From Pachyseris speciosa (taxonomy: Eukaryota; Cnidaria; Anthozoa; Scleractinia; Pachyseridae), in assembly GCA_016490735.1 (NCBI GenBank), contig JAEMWC010000560.1, positions 135,001 to 199,000 of the forward strand: 64,000 nt of DNA. Direction: 5' to 3'. Numbering within the stretch: the first letter of the stretch is position 1; each line of letters begins with the position of its first letter. The notes under the pieces were generated by a model that saw nothing but the letters and a program-made list of their open reading frames with translations, did no database searches and had not been told where the DNA came from. Position numbers and translations under genes: made by a program. This document shows, in pieces, positions 1 to 11,848 of the stretch.

Positions 1-309
1 GATGAGATCAAATTCCCCTCGAGGTATACACGAGGAAAAATTCCTTCATCATCAACGGACAACACAACCTTCAGCTATTTAAATCACCTTTGTACAAAAG
101 CGATTGAACCAATTGCCACATCTTTCTCTACCAGTAGCGTCTTTATGTTTCCTAAAACGCTTGCCAGATTCTTCTTATGTCTGACCATCGACAGACAGCA
201 TCGATTTATAATCTCTCTCCACAATCTTAATAATGTATCTTAGTCACAGAGTCACCCTTACACGCTCTGGACCGTAACTAGAGGAAGTGTTTCCCATTCT
301 GTAATCGCA

Positions 310-535
310 GGTGAACGAAGAGAAAGCTGTTCAGAATTTAAAGAATATGAGTAATGCGTTCCTTAGTCGTTTGGTATCATCCAAAAGTATGTTGATTAAA
401 ACTGATGACTTGGCGATAGTCCTCAAAAAGGTATCCTCTGGCGATGTAAAGGGACTCAGTATGGAAGAAGGCCCTTCAAAGTTTACCCTTCCGGGTAGCC
501 TTGGCAATATGGGTGGTGGCCATGTTGGTGCACAG
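310..535 (+). pseudogene. Polycystin exon, GAIN/REJ-region segment
   Basis: An open stretch bounded by a CAG acceptor (…atcgcag) and a GT donor (cacag|gtaggt). It encodes a helical, soluble-looking segment of about 75 residues ending in a Gly-rich run (LGNMGGGHVG). Such segments lie in the helical part of the GAIN domain upstream of the GPS in polycystins and adhesion-type receptors. The assignment to the same gene rests on strand, spacing and the next exons; no diagnostic motif is present. Confidence 0.5.
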
Positions 536-1294
536 GTAGGTGCATGTGGCTGAAATTTAAATATTTTGTAGAGTGTCGAAAAATCTCTACCGCAAAAATT
601 TCAGTGACTCAGTGTAAGACTCGTTGTGCCTCACGCCGATTTCCAACAGTTTCAACCCCTCTTATTTTTATCGATCATTTGTACCAATCTTTATACCTTA
701 TTACCTTTATAGTGGTATCAAAGAAATGTCCAATCATTGATAAATAAGTTATGAAACTTTTCTGACATAATAGGTTACCATAGCAACACTTTAACCTAAA
801 AAAACACTAATTTTAGCTTGAAGCAACAAAACCTCAGAAATGAGTTCTGAATTCACTCCTACAAATTGTTTTAAACTTTGCAAAATGTTGGATCTTGAAA
901 ACACTTAAATTACTTTTCAACGATAAAGATGGGGGCCACAGAGTTCGTTTTTGAGTTCTTGTTGCTCAAAGCTAAAATTAGAGGTACGTAATTCTAACAG
1001 ATTATAGTGTTGCCATGATAACCATTAGGTGGAAAAAATATATAACTCGATCACCAATGATTGGGCATTTGTTTGATAACACTATAAAATGAGCAACTTA
1101 TGATAAGATGATAAGAGCTTGAAAAGCTAAAAACTGGTGCCAGGCCACCTTAAGCAAATGCTGAACACACAACACAGGCGTAGATGCATGTATGAAATAC
1201 GCTGTAAAAATGCGGTAGTTTACTTTTACAAATCTATTCATATATAAGATACCTCTCTTCTGTATAAAATACGATGTTGTCGTCTTCCTCTATT

Positions 1295-1391
1295 GTTTCG
1301 TTGATTCCTATTATGGTTTCATGCAATGAAAGCGACTTTAGTTTTTGGGGTCCAAATATTAACAGAACAACAGTCGTTCCAGCACTCAAAG
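1295..1391 (+). other. Possible small polycystin exon
   Basis: An open reading stretch with FSFWGPNINRTTVVPALK ends at a good donor (CTCAAA|gtgagt). The 'F-x-W-x…I-x-T-x-V' pattern resembles the segment that begins the next exon (NPYNWDESSKAIQSSVASL), as expected in the beta-rich part of the GAIN region. No convincing acceptor is seen upstream, so the left boundary is a guess. Confidence 0.3.
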
Positions 1392-1539
1392 TGAGTACCT
1401 TATTACATCAACACAGGTTTTGTGACTGCTGTTAATTTTCCAGATACTAGAGATGTATAAATAGTACAAAAAGCTTTAGGATAATGTAGAACTAACATGC
1501 AGTTCACGCGTTTATGTCTTCTTGTTATTACCTTTGCAG

Positions 1540-2239
1540 ATGTCAGCTATGACCTTCAATCCTTACAACTGGGACGAGAGCAGCAAAGCGATTCAATCAA
1601 GTGTTGCCAGTCTCGAGTTAAGAAATGGCAATACAAAGATCAAAGTTTTAAACCTTGATGAAGATATTGTGATGGCTATTCCAATTCTTGCATCCCTCAA
1701 AACCAATACCAACATCGCAGAAGAGACAGAACATCGCTTCCTGATTATCCATTCTTATTATGCTGAACTTAGTAACATGCACCCCTGTGATCATTGAAAC
1801 AGGTATACAAGAAATGGGTATCGTTATTGAATTGTTTGTTAAATTTGGGTCAAGACCGACAACTGATGACTTTGATAAAAACTTTAACATGTCGTTTAAG
1901 CATGACTGTCAGATAGCCAGAGAAGGCAACGTGACATCTTGTTATTTCAAGAACAGTTTCGTCTCAGTGGTGCCAACCAAACCAGGTCGACTTTTTGTTG
2001 GAATTATTGGAAGAAAAAACTGGTTTAGGCACACAAGAAGCACGAGATCATGTTTTGGTTATGGACGAAAAAAACGAGGATGCGTTAGCTTCAAGGGTCC
2101 ACTGCCAAAGGGAGTCAACAAAACAGTCTTTCCACAGTATAACCCATCTCCCGACGTAAACTATACCATGTCTATTACCCAATCGAGTTGTCTTTACTGG
2201 TCTAAAAATAAGGATGAGCGGGCCTCAAATGGTTATAAG
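1540..2239 (+). pseudogene. Polycystin exon, pre-GPS GAIN segment with an internal frame break
   Basis: Acceptor TTTGCAG precedes 1540 and donor AAG|gtaatt follows 2239. The first part reads open to 1797 and the second part is open in another frame from about 1760, so the reading frame changes near 1745-1765. Both parts fit polycystin ectodomain: SSVASLELRNGNTKIKVLNL before the break, and after it a beta-rich, Cys-containing segment with FGSRPTTDDFD, matching the 'rPT…yD' pattern upstream of the GPS. No intron consensus explains the change, so I read it as an indel. Confidence 0.65.
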
Positions 2240-3044
2240 GTAATTTACGACTCTATACTCGTTCACCAGTCCCAGGATAGGCGTCTATTCCTTTTCTATA
2301 GGCTAATATAGAAACGTTTCGTTTAGAAGATCCACAATTAGCACCCCGGTGCTCGATTTAACTAATGTGGTCAGAGTTTCTGTTTTCTCCTGAAAACCAC
2401 TTAGCACTTCTATCCTCTCGATCATTGAATAAGTTTTAAAAATTCTCACAATTTCGTACCTCAGTACCTATCAGATGACCGACCTCGCATTATTTTTTTT
2501 ATCTGATCTCTTTTACACGCAAGCTCTATTAGCCATAAATCTTGAGTCTTTGTTTGATCGCAGACAATCTTTGACCAGGAAAATGTTGCCACCTTTTGCC
2601 ACCTCTTAACATTTCAATAAGAACGCTTAGAAAGCAGCGAAAGTTTAGGGTGGACAAATGTAATACAAAGAGATTCCAGAACAGTTTTATCATACGCAAT
2701 GCCATGAATTATTGTCATTAATTACTTGCAATAAATATATGTAATTAGACAGTTGTACTTTCTAAGTATTTTTGTACCTTTTTTAACAGAGAATGTGGAT
2801 TTTATATTATGTAAGTAGTAGTTTATGAATTTTTAATCCATTGTAAACTTAGCAAATTCAGCCTTTGGCTGCAAGGTTTTAAGTGCAACGAACTATTTAT
2901 CTCTATCCTTATCTCTAATTACGTAGATGACTATAATTAATACAAAGAACGTTATGAAAAAAAAGCATTCACGGGGCTTAAAATTATAGGATTTTCATTT
3001 TCATTTTTTGTTAAAACTAAATATACTGAAACACTATATCTTAG

Positions 3045-3281
3045 GTGGACACCAAGTCAAACTCAAGCTACCTCATATGTCGCTGTAATCAACTGACTTC
3101 TTTTGGAGGAAATTTCATTCAAGCGCCAAATCCGATCGACTTTCACATAGTTTTTACTAAATTCGGAAATCTTGCCGAAAGTGGTAATATATCAGTGCTG
3201 GCGACTATTTGCTGTGCTTTCCTTCTTTAAGTCATTGTGATAATCTTCGCGAGAAGAGCTGACAAAAGAGATGAGAGCAAG
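3045..3281 (+). pseudogene. Polycystin GPS exon and first TM, with an in-frame stop
   Basis: Acceptor TCTTAG|GT and donor AAG|gttagt bound the exon. It encodes the GPS signature: CRCNQLTSFGGNF followed by NPIDFHIVFTKF, the hallmark of polycystin-1-type proteins where the ectodomain is normally cleaved autoproteolytically. The next residues (ISVLATICCAFLL) start the first TM helix, then a TAA at 3228-3230 interrupts it. The same frame reopens at once into a hydrophobic stretch ending in RRADKRDES, the usual basic end of that helix. The stop therefore sits inside TM1 and would truncate the protein at the membrane. Confidence 0.8.
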
Positions 3282-3760
3282 GTTAGTTACAAAGTTACCT
3301 AACCCAGCGTTACTCATGGTCAGGCCAAACGGTTCTTGTATGTATGGGTGATCGTAATTTGCTGCGAAAGTCGAGGCTCGCCCTAAGAATTCCAACGCCT
3401 TCATGAGCAATTAGAGCAAGGATATATTTCGCAACTGTGTGATTTAGACTTAAAATTCTCAACCTTATTTACAGGAAAAAGAATTGTCCTGCCAAGGCGT
3501 CGACGTTTGAGTGCGTCATAATTTCATTACAAGATAATTGCTGGAATCAGCATCACTTCGTCAGACTCAATCGCCTTACCTATACTTGGTTCCTTTACTT
3601 GTATTATTTTTTATTTACATTTACCAATTTGCCCATGACTTTTGACCACGCAACAGGACACCAGGTCCCCTTCGAGGGATCATGATCACCCGAACCGCCC
3701 TCCCCCCTCCTTGAAGACTTTGAGTGTCGGTCCGGCCTTGTTACTGTTGGTCTTAAGGCT

Positions 3761-4131
3761 TAGTATCAGTTCATGATGGACCTATCTGCATGTTGCAGCA
3801 ATTTTTATCAAAACAATATTCCTATGTATATATTATGTGTGACGCTGCAGCTCTAAAAATGTCTGCGAGACGGCCATTCCAACTTCTTCACTAATTTCCT
3901 CTATTCAGATCAAGTTATGTTACTATGATATTTGTACGTTACGTTACTATGATATTAGTATCAGTTCATGATGGACCTATCTGCATGATGCAGCAATTTT
4001 TATCAAAACAATATTCCTATGTATGTATTATGTGTGACGCTGTAGCTCTAAAAATGTCTGCGAGACGGCCATTCCAACTTCTTCACTAATTTCCTCTATT
4101 CAGATCAAGTTACGTTACTATGATATTTGTT
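3761..4131 (+). repeat. Tandem duplication, two ~190-bp units
   Basis: The block beginning TAGTATCAGTTCATGATGG at 3761 recurs at 3956 (period 195 bp). The copies differ at only a handful of positions, so the duplication is fairly recent. It lies in a polycystin intron and has no open frame. The rest of the intron 3282-4608 shows nothing recognisable apart from AT-rich sequence. Confidence 0.85.
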
Positions 4132-4608
4132 GTTTACTCTATTTTTAGGATATTTCTTATTTACTCTACTTACTAGGGACATATATTCCAATGGTCTACC
4201 TCATTCTTTTTATGAAATCTTTCCTTTTTTTTAACAAAAAGGGAAAAAAGCTGTAATCGCTTAGACTTATATTACTGCTGAAATATTCTGAATGGCAAAT
4301 TTATTTCTTTTATTTTGTCCTGCTTATCCGTTTTGAATAAAAAAGCAAAGATAACCAGCTACTACTGGATAATCGGCACCTTTCCATTTTTTTATGTTTG
4401 TTTGTTTGTTTTTTGAAGTGATAAATCCAAACGCTTCTCTCTATATTCAGTCTCAAACCTCACTAATTTGATTGTCAAAATGTTGCAGATTTGCCCACCA
4501 AAGCATTTGCTTATCAACGGAAACTGTTGGTTACGTGCATCAGCGCTAGCTGTGGTATTTATCGCTATACTAAGTAACATCGTTGTTATAATTCTCCACA
4601 TTTTTCAG

Positions 4609-4709
4609 ATATGTCCTCCAAAGTATGTCACCATCGTCGAAGGGGGGACGTATTACTACGACATGGTTATTGGTACTGGAGTTTGGAAAAACGCAGGAAC
4701 TACGGCTAA
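4609..4709 (+). pseudogene. Polycystin exon, start of the PLAT domain
   Basis: Acceptor TTTTTCAG|AT is followed by YYYDMVIGTGVWKNAGTTA, the first strands of a PLAT/LH2 domain (pattern 'Y…v.TG…aGTtA'). A GT donor lies at 4710-4711 inside CTAAGTAGTC. The preceding 60 bp also read open, with a second acceptor-like site before ATTTGCCCACC near 4491; the two segments both start ICPPK, a curious short internal duplication. Confidence 0.7.
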
Positions 4710-4846
4710 GTAGTCTAACGCACGACATTCAAGAAAAACAGCTTTTAGTGTTACAGTACACAGTTTGAATTTTAAATATTTTAGCGTATGTGATATGTAT
4801 TTTTATGGGCTGACCGTATCGTTATCGTTGCTAATGTAACGATCAG

Positions 4847-6030
4847 CTTGAAAGGTAATCTGAACGAGCACAGCCATATCCCACTTCGAACTAATGGAGA
4901 ATTATGCGACATATTTGAACGGGGAAGTATTGATGGATTCGTTCTAATCACAAATGAACCCTTAGGACCAATACAGGAAATAATCTTAGAACATGACAAC
5001 GATGGAAGGAATCCGTCTTGGTTTGTAGAAGCTGCAACAATTAAAAACAGGCAGACAGAGGAACAATGGACATTTCCGATCAATCGATGGCTGGCCGTGA
5101 AAAAAGAAGACGGCCTTATCGAAGTTACTGTCAACAAAGAAAGTGTCTTAACCTTTTCGAGTCAAATCCGCTCACGCTTTGGAAGAAAACTCGCTGACAG
5201 TCACTTATGGATGTCTGTTTTTGGTAAGGCATTTAGCAGTACGTTTACACGTACACAAAGGGCTTCGTGCTGCTTGTCAGCTTTGTTCAGTGCCATGATT
5301 GCCAGTGCTATGCTTCATAACATCGGGGGTGAATCGGATGGAGCTATAGAAGTTGGACCAATCAAGTTGGAGTGCAAAGCGGACTAATCGTTGCCCCTGT
5401 TAATATTGTCATTGTTTTTCTATTTAAATCGAGCGAAGCGAGTGGTAGTAAGAAAGACAAAGGAAAGAGATGTATAAATATTGAACGCAATGAACAGCTG
5501 ATTGATCAAGTGAGAGATGCTGGATGTGCTCTGCCTCACTTTTGCGTTTACTTTGCCTGGTTTCTCTGCTACTCGACGACGCTAGCTGCGGCAGCGTTCA
5601 CGTTGTTTTACAGCTTAATTTGGGGTAAAGAAGTTGCCGAGCAGTGGCTCTCCTCAATTTTAATATCCAATGGCCAGGATATCTCCATCGTGCAGCCAAC
5701 AAAAGTTGTTCTTGCTGTTGTTGTGGTCTCATTTGTTTCAACCAGAACCAAGAACAATTGCAATGTTAAAGAAGTAACTGAAATAAGAGATGCAAGCGAG
5801 GATGACATTACTTTTCTGTCTGATAACCCAAAAGAGCAGTGTAAGAGATCAACGCTGGAGGCGATTCGTGTGCAAACCAAGAAAGAGGTTAAGTTGGCAG
5901 GCATAATGAAAGACGTAGCTTTTCACTTGATATTTAATTTTTCTTGGCGATTGTTTGCTATGGGAACAAGAACAATTATCGCTTACTAATGACTACAACA
6001 ATGCTGAATCAATTTAGGAAATTTGATAAG
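4847..6030 (+). pseudogene. Polycystin exon(s): PLAT domain and following TM segments, with two frame breaks
   Basis: The first ~85 residues continue the PLAT domain (LCDIFERGSIDGFVLI, then a W at EQWTFPINRWLAV). Next come the cytosolic signature SHLWMSVFGKAFSSTFTRTQR and a TM helix (CCLSALFSAMIASAML), then NIGGESDGAIEVGPIKLE. The frame changes near 5370, after which PVNIVIVFLF, two further TM stretches (FCVYFAWFLCY…, KVVLAVVVVSFV) and a charged linker are read. It changes again near 5940 and then stays open to FDKV, where AAG|gtaaga makes a donor at 6031. The left boundary is uncertain: CAG|CTTG at 4846 is phase-compatible with the previous exon. PLAT domains bind lipid or membrane partners. 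Confidence 0.75.
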
Positions 6031-6390
6031 GTAAGAATGTAAAAGTATTGTTGTGAAGTAGGTATCGTTTATTATTAGCTTCCCACTTTGCGAACCATCA
6101 GCTGTTACCTATTATTTTTCGTAGGCCAAGGTTATACCTCACATGTGGTTTGTGAATTCTGAATTGTTTTGCTTTCTAGTTTAATTGTCGCAGTGATTTC
6201 TCGCTGAAGGCATGTTCGGGAATTCTTTCTGACCTTGGCTGAGACCTCTATGAGTTGTAGTTCAGCTATCCTTTGTTGGTCATTCTTCAAAAGATTGCTT
6301 GTTTGTTCCCGTCATTATGTTTTAATATTTCAGAACAAGCATTGTCTAGCACTCCATGTTCCCGTAGTCAGCAAACCCAAATATGCCTAC

Positions 6391-6778
6391 CCCGAGGGGG
6401 GAGGGGGTACTCCCAGAAAAATTGGGTGGGGCTGTGCGGCCCGCGTCCTGAAACCCTTACTCTATTTCATACCAAAATAGTCGATTTTCCCTACCCTATT
6501 TCAGACCTGATCAAAAATTCAGTACTCTATTTCAGGACACGGTTGGCGTAAACATAATTTGAGAAGGGCGTATGTTGATGGTCTTATCGCCTAATGATGA
6601 CAAATTAGCTTCTTAAAAAAAATACCCAGTTCAAGTCTAGAGTGCTAAAAGCATAACCTATTTCAGACCAAAATGGTCAAAATCGACACCCTATTTCAGC
6701 CCAAGACGACTAAAACAACCATACCCTTTGGGGACGCACATACCTATATAGCCTTTATAAGGGAGTGCCCCCGGGATA
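6391..6778. mobile_element. MITE-like element with G/C-rich inverted termini
   Basis: The left end has CCCCGAGG, a G run and TACTCCC. The right end reads GGGAGTGCCCCCGGG, nearly its reverse complement. Inside, the phrase CTATTTCAGACC recurs several times. There is no coding capacity. This is a non-autonomous element in a polycystin intron; no clear target duplication was resolved by eye. Confidence 0.6.
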
Positions 6779-7596
6779 GCTACTGACTAGCTATTAAAGT
6801 TGCCAATGGTTGAGCTTAACTTCAGAGCGTGTCAAACAGAGATTGACCAACTAGCAGCCGAAGAATAAAGCCATTGCCGAAGATTCTTGGTACCTCTCTG
6901 CTTACAAGCGAGTGTCTCATCTTTCTACACTTCATCACGTGTCTGCATTATATAAATTAATTCTTAACCTATTCCAAGTGGAAAGGTAAAAAAAGAATGA
7001 AAGAAACAAGAACCTTTCGTGCTGAAAACTGTTTCAACATTTCGGTTATTCATCTTATGCAGCAACGGTTTCTAACAAAATGCAGCTTTGTTTGCAAATA
7101 TTATTACATGAGCAATATATTGCACGTACAATCGCTACATGCATGAGGTAATTAACGAATACATGAGCACATCACTAAATTAATGTCTTTTGAAAGTGTT
7201 AATTCATCTCTAACCTCAGGTGTAAATCAGAGCCGTTCCCGGGGAAATAATGTTACCGTAAAAATCAGCAAACACTTTTCACGGTTCCCCACAAACGTAA
7301 AACTAACTTTACTAAAGCTAGACCGCACACGAGGATGGAATTACAATTATTCAGGAATTTTTAGTATAGAAACAAAAGTCCTGCTAAACATGAAACGTAT
7401 GATTCAATATGTCTCATCTAGAAGTCAACATTGATAATTTGATATCACTTTCTCTTTCAAGAAGGTACCACACATATGGCAAGCTTCCGTAACTGAAGTG
7501 GACCAATAGAACGGGGACTCTTTTGGGACACTAAGTTGTCAGCAAACTTCAATTTGGCAGATATTGACCAATAAATCTGTTTCTTTTCTTTTTCAG

Positions 7597-7765
7597 GTAC
7601 ATAACCGACATGAACTGAAGGGGTGGTTGAGGCAGCAGTTCCTGCCAAATATCTACAATCAGCCGTGGTATAATGGACTTACCGAGAAAACAGACGTGTA
7701 CATTGAAAATAAGATATCCATATTAATAGGTATGCCATTGATGAGGCAGTTGAGAATAAAAAAGA
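7597..7765 (+). pseudogene. Polycystin exon (start of extracellular TOP-like domain), last exon before the invaded intron
   Basis: Acceptor TTTTTCAG|GT and donor AAGA|gtaagt bound an intact frame. It encodes HELKGWLRQQFLPNIYNQPW followed by ENKISILIGMPLMRQLRIKK. The pattern 'W-W/L…LP-Y…I/G-x-P-R/M-x-RQLR-x-K' is a conserved landmark just after the first channel TM in polycystins. The exon is 169 nt (56 codons plus one base), and the missing two bases are provided at 36912. Confidence 0.85.
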
Positions 7766-8019
7766 GTAAGTGTGACCAAAAAACCTGCTGATCATCTGAT
7801 TTTAAATTCGATACTTACCTTGGGTATGAAACCAAATGGACATAACGTTTCAGCGGGAAGAATTATTGCTTCAGGCGCTTTCGAGATTTTGAATTCCCAT
7901 TCCTAAAATGCCGTACCCCCACACCACTTCGAAGGAAGCGTTCCTAAGTAAGCAATCAGCAGATGGACACCTTTTGTTAGGTTGTTTTCTTGATTATTGT
8001 CGTATATGTTGTCGTTCAA

Positions 8020-8051
<32 letters not shown>

Positions 8052-8253
8052 CCTTTATTACAAAAAAAACACACAAAAAAAACAGAGTTTCACAAGACTA
8101 ACATAGTTCTAACGTTACTTACATTGCTAAAATGAGAAGACAAAACAAAAAAGAGAATAAAAAGCACCAAATTACATACAGCACTGAATAAAAATACATA
8201 CTCTACGCTAAGTTACATGAATCATTACACTAACTACAAGAGTTCGGGAGACG

Positions 8254-11220
8254 TTAAAATTTTTTCGGTACCCGGCTACTGCTCATTGAAAGCAATGGAT
8301 TCCATATTTTATAATGAAAGTTTAACTTATTATTTTTTCTCGCAATGAAGCGTTCGGATTCGAAAGTTCTTTTAAACTTGGCAACTAGTGATGTTAAACA
8401 TAATGCTTTCTTGGTTAGTTTACTGCGATATATGAAAAATTTACTTTCAAGGATAATATAGTTAAGTAGGACACCTCCGTGTAATGAGCCTAAAATTCGG
8501 AATAAAATGTCTTTAATTTCGAAAGAATTAACAGTTATTTTTATCGAGTTAAGCAGTTCTTTCAATTCGCCCCAAAAACAACGTACTTTAACACAATAGA
8601 ATAAGAGGTATTCTAAAGTCTCCATTTCATTTCCGCAGAAATCACACAGAGGAGATTCGACTTTTTTAAACTTAAACAACATGTCGTTTGTATATAATAT
8701 TCTGTTTAATATTTTGTATTGGAATTCCCTTAGCTTTGTGTCCAAGGTAGTTTCGTAAGGCAGTAAATATATTTTTTCCCAATCTAACTGAAAGGTATTT
8801 GTGTTGAAAATTTCGTTGTATTTCTTTTGTGCTGTTGGCGTGTTGGATATTTTGGAAATAAGACTATCGTAGATTTCTTTTTGAGTGGAGCTTCTCCAAG
8901 TTAGTAATTGTTCCTTTAATATGCAAATAAAAGTCACCTGGAATTATATTTCTCGTATTTAAAGAGACAGAGAGTTTATTCGCTTTTAAATTTTTCCGCC
9001 ACTCTTATGGAATTGCACTAAAAATACTAAAGAGTAAGAAATGTTCTATTGGCGAAAGTATTGAATGTAATGGCTCCTTGTTGGACTTTAATTCTCCCCT
9101 TGAGTCGCATAAGTCGCCAACTTTAACAATTCCACAGTCAATCAGTCTTTGATTGTAAATTGATTTAGATTTAATACAAATAAAACGGTTATTCCAAATG
9201 ACTTGGTTTGCTATTTCAGAGATTAAGAGAGGGTTATCCTGGCTGAGAGAGGTCCATGCCACTAAACACTCTTTGTAAAACTCTGGGAGTGCTATAGGAA
9301 GCCGAGGATAGCTGAAATTACAATAAAACAGAAATTTTCCCCCGACTTTTTTAAGGTAGAAATCTAAGAAGAGATTCCATGTAGCTGGCTCATGAGATAG
9401 GTATCTCTTGATGCAAATTATTCTTTGAGCTGAGATCATTGACTCAATATCGGGCATTTTTAAACCTCCTTTATCAATAGAGTTAATCAATGCTGTGCGC
9501 TTTATTTTGTCCTTTCCTTTCCATACAAAAGAATATAATAAGGTGTTAATTTTCTTTATGAACTCTTTATTTCTTGAGATAAGGGTAACTTTATATAAAA
9601 TCTTGGGAATAGCAAACGATTTAATGACTTGTATTTTCCCAAGTAATGTGAGTCCTCTCCAATCCCAGCAGTTTAACAATCCTTTCAAGGATTTCTCAAT
9701 TGATTCGAAATTAAGCTTGTAGAAGAGCGAGTAGTTTTTTGTAAAATTGATCCCTAAAATTTTTATAACTTTGCTTATTTCATTCACTCCCAATTCTGAA
9801 CTGCTGATGTTCATATTCCCGAGTAGGAGGATTTCTGTTTTGTCTTGGTTAATCTTTAATCCGGAGTATGCACCGAACAACTCTAGGGTGTCAAACAGGG
9901 CGCTATGGGATGATTTGCCACAGACAAAAGATGTCATGTCATCCGCAAAAGCAACTAATTTAATTTCATTCCCGTCCACCATGATACCTTTAATTTGGCC
10001 ATTGTTTCGTATAGATATCGCCAGCAATTCAAGTACTATGATGAAAAGGAGATAGTGGATCGCCTTGTCGAACACCTCGTTTGAGTTTGTATGAAGGAGT
10101 GAAAAAGCCGTTATTAGCAACGCAGCTGGTTATGTTCTTATAAAATGTTCTAATCCATGCTAAGAATGATGCTCCGAAACCAAAGGATTCTAATGATCTT
10201 GAAACAAAGTTCCAATTTAGAGAATCAAAGGCCTTTTCAAAGTCTATAGCGGTCATTATGCCCGGATAGTCTCGCGCACTGATGTCACTAATTGTTCTCA
10301 CTGCATCGAAGATGGTCCTCCCTTTGACAAAGGCATTTTGATCATGGTGAATAATGTAAGGTAAAACCTTTTCTAACCTTTGAGCGATAGCTTTTGAGCC
10401 AATTTTGACATCCACATTAACTAGAGAGATTGGTCTCCAACTTTTGATCCATCTCCTATCTTTGTCTTTCTTCTCTATTAAGGTTATTACGGCTTGCTTT
10501 TGCGAATTTCATAGTTCACCATAAAAATAAGCATAATTAAGTGAATCCACTAACAGCGTCCCGAGTTCTGGCCAGAAAAATTTGTAAAATTCAATTGTAA
10601 GCCCATCATTCCCAGGCGTTTTATTGTTACTAAATGTGGACAAAACCTTAAAACATTCTGAGTATGTTAACTGGCCTTCGCACAAATCGCGCATTGAATC
10701 AGATAGCTTGGGAATTGACGAAGAGTTCTGAAGGAAAGAACAATTTTTATAGCCAGTTCGTATTCCGGGCTTTTCATCATAAAGGTCTGAGTAGAAGTTG
10801 TATATTTCATTCATTATGGTTTTTGAATCAGTGGTCTCCTCATCGTTGTCCCGAACCAGTTTTCTTATGCAACTTTTCTTCTTATTTCTAGTTTCTAAAT
10901 TCAAAAAGTATTTACTATTTTTTTCCCCTTGCTCAAGCCATGTCGCACGGGAACGAATCATTGATCCCCTCACAATATAATTGTACTCGTTTTCATATTC
11001 CACTTTAGCCGATTCAAGATTTGCTAAGTTTTCCTGCGTGGGCGTTTCCGCTATTTTCTCCTCAAAAAACTTAAGTTTTCTTTCAATATCTTGCATTTTC
11101 TTTCTCCTTTCCTTAGCTTTTGATTTACTGTAAGATATACTTTCCTCACGAATTTTATATTTCATCCAATCCCATTTAACTCTCAAATCATCACAATAAT
11201 TAATTTCGTCAAGCCACTTT
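8254..11220 (-). pseudogene. LINE reverse transcriptase and C-terminal region, fragmented
   Basis: Four minus-strand pieces follow each other: 11186-10509, 10415-10029, 10120-9005 and 8937-8254. The first has the long charged linker before the RT (KAKERRKKMQDIERKLKFFEEK) and the NNKTPGNDGL motif. The second has IDFEKAFDSLNW (motif A) and GVRQGDPLSP (motif B). The third has AFADDMTSFV (motif C, the catalytic D-D) and GLKINQDKTEIL. The fourth ends with the C-x2-C…H/C-x4-C-like knuckle (CDFCGNEMETLEYLLFYC). Breaks: a stop near 10508 and frame changes near 10050-10120 and 8940-9005. L1/Tx1-like by motif spacing; the clade is not proven. Confidence 0.85.
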
Positions 11221-11257
11221 GGGAAACCACCACGTAAGCACTGAGCATACAGAGGGT

Positions 11258-11263
11258 CTTCTA
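11258..11263. repeat. Left 6-bp target-site duplication of Polinton copy A (CTTCTA)
   Basis: CTTCTA stands directly before the element start AGTAGTATAG and again directly after its end CTATACTACT at 35140-35145. Six-base duplications are the rule for Polintons. Removing the element and one copy rejoins the LINE frame. Confidence 0.95.
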
Positions 11264-11595
11264 AGTAGTATAGTGTTTGGGGTTTCAGCGCAAAAATTAA
11301 TCAAATGGAATCACATACTAATTTAGGGGGATATCAGCGCAAAAATTAATCAAATGGAATCACATACTAATTTAGGGGGATATCAGCGCAAAAATTAATC
11401 AAATGGTATCAACGCAAAATCAAAGCAATGATAACAGCGCAAAATTAATCAAATGGTTTCAGCGCAAAAATTAATTTAGGGGGGTCTTTTAGCAAAATGA
11501 TCTCGTATTTTGGAATCTATAGTTTATTAAAAATGCGTGACTTTCTCGGAAAAATCACCAAGCGTGACATTCTCGGAAAAACAGGAAATGAGTCA
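11264..11595 (+). repeat. Left TIR of Polinton copy A with internal subrepeats
   Basis: Matches the reverse complement of 34807-35139 almost perfectly. It begins AGTAGTATAG and contains two full ~50-bp subrepeats plus partial ones, each with GCGCAAAAATTAATC and CACATACTAATTTAGGGGG. The inner part holds two copies of GTGAC(T/A)TTCTCGGAAAAA. The subrepeats and the inner repeated motif are candidate binding sites for the integrase or replication initiation proteins (inference). Confidence 0.95.
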
Positions 11596-11848
11596 TCACT
11601 TATAGCTATTATTCTAAGTCACGAGACGGTCGTATGATTTTTCTAACCAATCAGAATTGTATCTCGTTTGTAATTTTCTGATATTTTTATCAGAAGTAGA
11701 AGCATTTTGATAAAAAGTTGGTTGTCTTTAAATTAACGACGTCGAAGATGGTTTATAATGAAATCATTATAAAGGATCCTTGGAAAGAAAGGGATATCTT
11801 CTTCAAATTAATGAATGCCAATATATATGAAGGTAAAGAATGATAAGT
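11596..11848. other. Subterminal spacer next to the left TIR
   Basis: About 250 bp between the TIR and the polymerase stop codon. The stretch TAGCTATTATTCTAAGTCAC, the following GAGACGGTCG, and the downstream AACCAATCA segment recur in copy B (62158-62210), so this subterminal block is conserved between the two elements although copy A's own right end lacks it. A 31-codon open frame (11748-11843, +) is present but has no support as a gene. Confidence 0.6.

Larger units (their letters stand above)
8022..11263 (-). mobile_element. 3' part of an L1-like LINE, cut by the Polinton
   Basis: Read on the minus strand, this holds RT, the C-terminal zinc-knuckle region and the 3' end of a non-LTR retrotransposon. 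The 3' end is a (TAA)n-type tail (8027-8052). The element's endonuclease half lies at 35140-35990; the two halves join at the 6-bp duplication CTTCTA (11258-11263 and 35140-35145). About 200 bp of non-coding 3' UTR precede the tail. The LINE is itself dead (several frame breaks), so it was probably old or damaged before the Polinton landed. Confidence 0.85.

Noticed and set aside
11264..11490. CRISPR-like spaced repeats
   Set aside because: The ~50-bp units are contiguous TIR subrepeats without unique spacers, mirrored at the other element end.
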